Source of the DNA: Clostridia bacterium | Lineage (GTDB): Bacteria > Bacillota > Clostridia > Oscillospirales > Butyricicoccaceae | Length of the DNA: 17,875 bases | NCBI GenBank assembly: GCA_900763355.1 | Contig: CAAFJY010000154.1 | Location: forward strand, 1-17,875 | Reading direction: 5' to 3' | Shown here: positions 13,074-17,875 of the stretch, piece by piece | Numbering within the stretch: position 1 is the first letter of the stretch | How the letters are laid out: each line of letters opens with the position of its first letter | Position numbers and translations under genes: made by a program | Notes under the pieces: generated by a model | Told to the model about the DNA's origin: nothing | The model's database searches: none | Seen by the model: the letters and a program-made list of their open reading frames with translations, nothing else

Positions 13074-14125
13074 AGCGTTTCCCCCGTCATTTCTTCGATC
13101 TCCGCCAGGAGACGGGGCAGCAGCTGGTCCTCCGGGACCTTGCAGAGGATCTCGCCCTTGCGGATGATGACGCCCTCGCCCCGGCCGCCGGCGATGCCGA
13201 TGTCGGCCTCCCGGGCTTCTCCCGGCCCGTTGACCACGCAGCCCATGACGGCCACGGTCAGGCGGGTCTTGAGAGGGGCGAGCCGCCGCTCCACCTCCTC
13301 GGCCAGGGGGATGAGGTCGATCTGGGTCCGCCCGCAGGTGGGGCAGGAGACGATCCGGGCCCCCTGGGTGTGCAGATCCAGCGCCCGGAGGATGTCCCGG
13401 GCGGCCCGGACCTCCTTTACCGGGTCGGCAGTGAGGGATACCCGGATCGTGTCCCCGATCCCGTCGCACAGCAGAGCGCCGAAGGCCGCCGCCGAGCGCA
13501 GGGTCCCCATATATTCGCCCCCAGCCTCGGTCACGCCCAGGTGGAGGGGGTAGGTGCATTCCTCCGCCATCCGGCGATAGGCCCGGATGGTGGAAAACAC
13601 ATCAGACATTTTCAGCGAGACGCAGATGTCGGTAAAACCGCAGTCCTCCAGCGCCTCAATATTTCGCCGTGCGCTGCGGCAAAGGGCCTCCGGGGTGACG
13701 CCGAAGTGCTCCCGCAGGTCGGCATCGATGCTGCCGCTGTTGACTCCCACGCGGATGGGGATTCCAGCACCCCGGCAGGCGTCGGCCACGGCGCGGATCT
13801 TGTCCCCGTCCCCGATGTTGCCGGGATTGATACGGATTTTGTCTGCACCGGCCTCCACCGCCTCCAGGGCGAGGCGGTGGTCAAAATGGATATCGGCCAC
13901 CAGGGGAACGTTCACCTGGGCCTTGATGGCCCGGATGGCCCGGGCGGCCTCCCTATCCGGGACGGCCAGGCGGACGATCTGACACCCGGCCTCCTCCAGG
14001 GCCCGGATCTGGGCCACGGTGGCGGAAACATCCTGGGTGGGGGTGTTGCACATGGACTGGATGAGGATGGGCGCGCCGCCCCCCAGGGTCAGGCCGCCCA
14101 CCCGGATGGCTTTGCTTTTTCGCAT
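13070..14125 (-). CDS. ispG: 4-hydroxy-3-methylbut-2-en-1-yl diphosphate synthase
   Basis: IspG (GcpE) is the iron-sulfur enzyme that reductively opens MEcPP to HMBPP, the penultimate MEP pathway step. The 351-aa protein has a TIM-barrel part (about 1-245) with IQSMCNTPTQD and ADIHFDHRLALEA. Its C-terminal cluster domain supplies the [4Fe-4S] ligands C261 and C264 (SCPTCGRTQID), C296 and E303 (GCVVNGPGEAREADIG). The ATG at 14125 is chosen because it gives the normal N-terminus and AAGGAAG lies about 10 nt upstream; a long in-frame extension upstream is rseP shadow. It follows rseP by 17 nt and overlaps polC by 4 nt. Confidence 0.96.
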   Translation of the reverse strand: MRKSKAIRVGGLTLGGGAPILIQSMCNTPTQDVSATVAQIRALEEAGCQIVRLAVPDREAARAIRAIKAQVNVPLVADIHFDHRLALEAVEAGADKIRINPGNIGDGDKIRAVADACRGAGIPIRVGVNSGSIDADLREHFGVTPEALCRSARRNIEALEDCGFTDICVSLKMSDVFSTIRAYRRMAEECTYPLHLGVTEAGGEYMGTLRSAAAFGALLCDGIGDTIRVSLTADPVKEVRAARDILRALDLHTQGARIVSCPTCGRTQIDLIPLAEEVERRLAPLKTRLTVAVMGCVVNGPGEAREADIGIAGGRGEGVIIRKGEILCKVPEDQLLPRLLAEIEEMTGETL

Positions 14126-14142
14126 GAATGCTGCACTTCCTT

Positions 14143-15228
14143 TCAGGAGACGAGACGCAGGATGTCGTGGTAGGTGACGAAGAGGAACAAAAGGAGCATG
14201 AGCCCCAGGCCGATCATAGAGGCCACGCCCTCGTACTTCGGGTCGAGCTTTTTCCCCCGCACCAGCTCGATGAGGAGGAAGAGCAGCTTGCCCCCGTCCA
14301 GCCCGGGGATAGGCAGGAGATTGACAAAGGCCAGGTTGATGCTGATATAGGCCACAAAGCTCCACATGGCGTTCATGGACTGCTTGGCCAGAGCGCCCAT
14401 CTGCCCCGCGATGCCCACGGTTCCCATCATGTCGCTGGTGCTCACCCGGCCGGTGAGCATCATCTTGAGCCCCAGCACCGCCGACTGAAGATAAGTCATG
14501 GAGCTGCGCACGGCATAGCTGAGCTTGCCAAACAGGCCCATCTCCTCCTGTCCCAGGAGGAAGCCGTAGAGATACTGCCCGGAGTCCTCGTCCAGAACGG
14601 AGGCTTTCATTTCAAAATCCTGGAGCCGGACGGTCTTGCCGTCCCGCTTGAGCGTGATGTCATATTGATTGTTCTGGCCATAACTCATGGCTAGGTTGAA
14701 ATCCGACAGCGTGTAGATGTGAAAATCGTCCACCCGGACGATGCGGTCTCCCACCTCAAAGCCCACGCCTCCGTTGTCCGCGGCGGCATAGGGAAACCCA
14801 TCAAGAAAACCCGAGATGACGGGCTCGCTGTGGGTGTTGTAGGGCAGCATCAGGAGGAACACGATGAGCACCCCGGTGATAAAGTTCATCATCGGCCCCG
14901 CCACGCACACCAAAAAGCGCCGCAGCCACCCGGCCTCGGCAAAGCTCCCGCCCTGGGCCTGTTCGGCCCCGGCCTCCGCCGAGGACTGGCCCACCAGGAG
15001 AGCTTCGTTATCCTCGTCCCCTTCCCCCTGCATCATGACAGCGCCCCCCAGGGGCAGCAGGCGAAGGGCATAGACCGTCCCGCCGATCTCCTTTTTCAGG
15101 ATCGCGGGGCCGAAGCCGATGGTGAATTGCAGCACTCGGATGCCCGAGAGCTTCGCCACGATAAAATGGCCCAGCTCGTGGACCAAAATCAGCAGGCCAA
15201 AGACGATGATGGCAATCAAATAGCTCAT
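14143..15228 (-). CDS. rseP: RseP/RasP family site-2 zinc metalloprotease
   Basis: This is an intramembrane protease that cleaves anti-sigma factors and other membrane substrates after a first external cut. The 361-aa protein has an N-terminal membrane helix carrying the zinc motif HELGH (H17, E18, H21) and further membrane helices around 105-130 and 290-320. It has a single PDZ domain (about 135-210) and the third zinc ligand in NLLPIPGLDGG (D311). A last helix runs near 338-355. Between the GGAVMMQGEG loop and the second helix there is an acidic, Ala/Gln/Gly-rich stretch (about 70-98) that looks longer than usual. The ATG at 15228 follows dxr by 15 nt, with a modest AAGGCGG site. Its place between dxr and ispG is standard in Firmicutes. 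Its substrate here is unknown. Confidence 0.94.
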   Translation of the reverse strand: MSYLIAIIVFGLLILVHELGHFIVAKLSGIRVLQFTIGFGPAILKKEIGGTVYALRLLPLGGAVMMQGEGDEDNEALLVGQSSAEAGAEQAQGGSFAEAGWLRRFLVCVAGPMMNFITGVLIVFLLMLPYNTHSEPVISGFLDGFPYAAADNGGVGFEVGDRIVRVDDFHIYTLSDFNLAMSYGQNNQYDITLKRDGKTVRLQDFEMKASVLDEDSGQYLYGFLLGQEEMGLFGKLSYAVRSSMTYLQSAVLGLKMMLTGRVSTSDMMGTVGIAGQMGALAKQSMNAMWSFVAYISINLAFVNLLPIPGLDGGKLLFLLIELVRGKKLDPKYEGVASMIGLGLMLLLFLFVTYHDILRLVS

Positions 15229-15243
15229 GATCCGCCGCCTTTC

Positions 15244-16377
15244 TTACGCAAATGCCGCCCGGGCCAGGCGGTCGGTCTCGAAAATATCCTCCAACGTTGG
15301 GTTGTGGAGAAAGGGGACGGCCCGCACCGCCCGCTCTACCCGGGGATAGATCTGCCCAAAGGGGATCTCCCCCCGGAGAAAGGCCGCCACGGCGGCCTCG
15401 TTGGCTCCGTTGACGGCAGCACCCAGGTTCCCACCCCGGGCCATGACCTCCCGGCACAGGTCCATGGCAGGGAAGGTCTCGTCGTCCGGGGGATAAAAGC
15501 TCAGCTTCCCCACGGAAAAGAGATCGAGCCGCGCCCGGCGGGAATCCTTCCGCTCCGGATAGTCCACCGCGTATTGGATGGGCAGACGCATATCCGGGGG
15601 CGACAGCTGGGCCAGAACGCTCCCGTCCCGGAACTCCACCAGGGAGTGGACGATGCTCTCCCGGTGGACCACCACCTGGAGCTGCTCCGGGCGGACGTGG
15701 AAGAGGTGCATGGCTTCGATCATTTCAAAGCCCTTGTTCATCATGGTAGCGGAATCCACCGTGATCTTGGCCCCCATGGACCAGGAGGGGTGCTTCAGGG
15801 CCTCTTTTGGCCCCATTTCCGCGATCTCCGCCGCCTTTTTCCCGAAAAAGGGGCCGCCGGAGGCCGTGAGGAGGATGCGCTCCACCTCTCCCGCCCGGCT
15901 CCCCTGGAGACACTGGAAGATGGCGCTGTGCTCGGAATCCACGGGGATGAGTTTTGTCCCGTGTTCCCGGCAGAGGGCGTTGACCAGCTCCCCGGCGCAC
16001 ACCAGGGATTCCTTGTTGGCCAGGGCCAGGGTCTTCCCCGCCCGGATGGCGGCCACCGTGGGCCGCAGACCGGCGATGCCCACCGCGGCGTTGAGCACCA
16101 GTTCGGCGCTCTCCTCCTGGGCTGCGCGGCAGACTCCCTCCTCTCCCCAGAGAATCTTCGTATCGCACACCGGGGCCAGCTTTTGCGCCAGGGCCCGGCC
16201 GGCCGCTTCGTCATAGAGGGCCGCGACCCGGGGGCGGAAGCGAAAGATCTGCTCCTCCAATTTCCCGGCATTGTGCCCCGCCGCCAGGGCGGCGACGGCA
16301 TAGCCCCGTTCCCCGGCCACCTGGAGGGTCTGGACCCCGATGGAGCCGGTGGAGCCGATGAGACTGATGGTTTTCAT
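15244..16377 (-). CDS. dxr: 1-deoxy-D-xylulose 5-phosphate reductoisomerase
   Basis: Dxr (IspC) catalyses the first committed MEP step, the NADPH-dependent rearrangement and reduction of DXP to MEP, and is the target of fosmidomycin. The 377-aa protein has the NADPH-binding GSTGSIG (8-14), the NKES motif (121-124), the metal ligands D147 and E149 in PVDSEHSA, and a second metal and substrate region with LTASGGPF and KITVDSATMMNKGFE, followed by the MEAMHLF-like segment. Near the C-terminus NGANEAAVAAFL is conserved. The ATG at 16377 lies 6 nt after the cdsA stop codon, with GGGG at the end of cdsA serving as ribosome binding site. This indicates coupled translation. Confidence 0.96.
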   Translation of the reverse strand: MKTISLIGSTGSIGVQTLQVAGERGYAVAALAAGHNAGKLEEQIFRFRPRVAALYDEAAGRALAQKLAPVCDTKILWGEEGVCRAAQEESAELVLNAAVGIAGLRPTVAAIRAGKTLALANKESLVCAGELVNALCREHGTKLIPVDSEHSAIFQCLQGSRAGEVERILLTASGGPFFGKKAAEIAEMGPKEALKHPSWSMGAKITVDSATMMNKGFEMIEAMHLFHVRPEQLQVVVHRESIVHSLVEFRDGSVLAQLSPPDMRLPIQYAVDYPERKDSRRARLDLFSVGKLSFYPPDDETFPAMDLCREVMARGGNLGAAVNGANEAAVAAFLRGEIPFGQIYPRVERAVRAVPFLHNPTLEDIFETDRLARAAFA

Positions 16378-16383
16378 GTTAGT

Positions 16384-17205
16384 TTACCCCATGATCCGCG
16401 GCAAAATGTGCTGATAGAGCAGCTCGAAGATGGGCGCGGCGAAGAGGATGCTGTCAAACCGGTCCCACACGCCCCCGTGGCCGGGGAAGAGCTTGCCGTA
16501 ATCCTTGATCCCCGCCCCCCGCTTGATGACCGAAAGGCTGAGATCTCCCAGCTGGCCCATGGAAGACCCCACCGCGCCAAAGAGGATGGCGGGCAGCAGA
16601 TCCATGTGCAGGCCAAAGGTGTGCTCCATCACCAGAACATAGAGGACGCAGGCCAGGATCCCGCCCGCCAGGCCGCCGAGGGAGCCCTCCACGGTCTTTT
16701 TCGGGCTCACATAGGGGGCCAGCTTGTGCTTGCCCAGGGCCTTGCCCACAAAGAGGGCCGCGCTGTCGCACACCCACACCGTCACCCAGGGCATAAGCAC
16801 CAAAAGCGCCCCGTTTTCCCCGTTGCGGATGCGCAGCACCGAGGAAAAGAGCAGGGGCAGGATGAGCCCCGCCATGAAGCCCTTGCCCAGCATATCGTAT
16901 GTGATGGTCTTGTGATCGAACACCGCACAGGCAAAGGCCGCCATCATATACACCGCCGCCACGATGAGGAAGGGCCACAGCCCGCCCCCTGCCTGGCAGG
17001 AGACCAGAGGCACCGCGAACCCCGCGGCACAGGTCAGGTGCAAAAAGGGATGCTTGGGGCAGGCATGGGTGGCATACAGCAGCTCCCACACCCCCACGGC
17101 GCACAAAACGCCCCACACCAGGGTGAGACAGATCGTCGGCAGCCAGAAGAGCAGGGGGATAAACAGCCCGATGGCCACAACAGCGGTGATGACGCGGGTT
17201 TTCAT
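16384..17205 (-). CDS. cdsA: Phosphatidate cytidylyltransferase
   Basis: CdsA is the integral membrane enzyme that makes CDP-diacylglycerol from phosphatidate and CTP, the branch point for bacterial phospholipids. The 273-aa protein has about seven or eight hydrophobic helices from residue 5 onward. It carries the family signature near the C-terminus: SVIKRGAGIKDYGKLFPG then HGGVWDRFDS (about 227-254), with the Asp residues that bind metal. The middle motif CDSAALFVGKALGKHKLAP...SPKKTVEG is also typical. The ATG at 17205 has GGAGG 8 nt upstream, located at the end of uppS. The two genes are only 1 nt apart. Confidence 0.96.
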   Translation of the reverse strand: MKTRVITAVVAIGLFIPLLFWLPTICLTLVWGVLCAVGVWELLYATHACPKHPFLHLTCAAGFAVPLVSCQAGGGLWPFLIVAAVYMMAAFACAVFDHKTITYDMLGKGFMAGLILPLLFSSVLRIRNGENGALLVLMPWVTVWVCDSAALFVGKALGKHKLAPYVSPKKTVEGSLGGLAGGILACVLYVLVMEHTFGLHMDLLPAILFGAVGSSMGQLGDLSLSVIKRGAGIKDYGKLFPGHGGVWDRFDSILFAAPIFELLYQHILPRIMG

Positions 17206-17206
17206 A

Positions 17207-17875
17207 TCAGATTCCTCCGTATCTGCGGTTTCTCTGCTGGAAGGCGGCGATGGCCGCGTCCAGGCGCTCGGCCGTCATATCCGGCCAGAGCGTATCGGTA
17301 AAATAAAACTCGGCATAGGCGTTCTGCCACAGCAAAAAGTTGGACAGCCGCACCTCGCCCCCCGGCCGGATCATCAGGTCAGGGTCGGGGATGCCGGCGG
17401 AATAGAGCTCGCTTTCCAGCATCTCCTCGGTGATGTCCCCGGGGTCCAGCTCCCCGTCCTTGCACCGCTGGGCCAGAATGCGGGCCGCCCGGGTGATCTC
17501 CGCCCGGCCGCCGTAGTTGAGACAGACGTTCACCAGCATCCCCGTAGTGGTGCGGGAGATGTCGTTGGTCTCGGCGATGAGCCCCCGCAGCTCCGGGGAC
17601 AGGGGCGCCAGATCCCCGAAAAAGCGCAGACGGATGTTCCGCTGGCGCATCTCCCGGATGGCCTTGTGGAGATATTTTTCCAACAGGGTCATGATCTCGG
17701 CCACCTCCTCCCGGGGGCGCTTCCAGTTCTCGGTGGAAAAGGCATAGACGGTAAAATATTCCACCCCCAGGTCGGCCAGATGCTCCGCCGCCCGCTGAAA
17801 GGTCTCGCTCCCGGCGGAATGACCCGCCGTCCGGGGCAGGCCCCGCTTCTGGGCCCAGCGGCCGTTGCCATCCAG
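17207..17875 (-). CDS. uppS: Undecaprenyl diphosphate synthase (partial, N-terminus off-window)
   Basis: UppS is the cis-prenyltransferase that extends farnesyl diphosphate with isopentenyl units to the C55 lipid carrier of cell wall synthesis. The 222 residues present begin inside the signature (LDGNGRWAQKRGLPRTAGH), which contains the catalytic Asp and the P-loop-like Arg residues. They continue with the EYFTVYAFSTENWKRP motif, NYGGRAEI, DPDLMIRPGGEVRLSNFLLWQNAYAEFYFTD and a C-terminal RNRRYGGI. Only a few dozen residues or fewer are missing at the window edge. The shorter start at a GTG near 17764 would remove the active site and is rejected. The gene heads the visible part of the isoprenoid and lipid operon, usually preceded by frr. 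Confidence 0.95.
   Translation of the reverse strand: MDGNGRWAQKRGLPRTAGHSAGSETFQRAAEHLADLGVEYFTVYAFSTENWKRPREEVAEIMTLLEKYLHKAIREMRQRNIRLRFFGDLAPLSPELRGLIAETNDISRTTTGMLVNVCLNYGGRAEITRAARILAQRCKDGELDPGDITEEMLESELYSAGIPDPDLMIRPGGEVRLSNFLLWQNAYAEFYFTDTLWPDMTAERLDAAIAAFQQRNRRYGGI

Overview
The window comes from a GC-rich, endospore-forming Firmicute. PolC, Spo0A, SpoIVB, a CarD-family regulator and a pyrophosphate-type phosphofructokinase together point to the class Clostridia. The high GC content and the gene set fit Oscillospiraceae, near Flavonifractor, Pseudoflavonifractor or Intestinimonas. That placement is an inference from content, not from a search. No phage, IS, CRISPR array, tRNA or rRNA was recognised.

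Layout. Positions 1-1500 (minus strand) hold the promoter and first codons of an off-window gene, then a cysteine desulfurase-like gene translationally coupled to a small DUF3343 putative S/Se carrier. Positions 1556-3318 (minus) hold ispF and ispD, which overlap by 4 nt, then a strong terminator and a CarD-family regulator with a clear sigma-A promoter. Positions 3395-4251 (minus) hold spo0A with its terminator; its receiver domain has Glu where the phospho-acceptor Asp should be. Positions 4252-4932 are a 681-nt gap without a gene. It carries tandem 0A boxes facing spo0A, a sigma-G-like -10 box facing spoIVB, a perfect 17-bp inverted repeat, and a tiled, highly paired RNA-like element ending just before the spoIVB ribosome binding site. 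Positions 4933-6042 (plus) hold spoIVB. Positions 6080-6281 hold a displaced second copy of the fba 3' end. Positions 6282-8595 hold the glycolytic genes fba (minus) and pfp (plus), diverging from back-to-back promoters. Positions 8655-17875 (minus) are a tightly packed operon transcribed uppS-cdsA-dxr-rseP-ispG-polC.

How the genes fit together. Dxr, IspD, IspF and IspG are four steps of the MEP isoprenoid pathway. UppS consumes its product to make undecaprenyl diphosphate for cell wall synthesis, CdsA supplies CDP-diacylglycerol, and RseP is the site-2 protease usually linked to them. PolC, the replicative polymerase, closes that operon. Fba and Pfp act on the same metabolite, fructose-1,6-bisphosphate. 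Spo0A and SpoIVB act at the start of sporulation and at the late sigma-K checkpoint.

The points most worth a second look are the folded element upstream of spoIVB, the Asp-to-Glu change in Spo0A next to its own 0A boxes, and the duplicated fba tail with seven purely synonymous differences.
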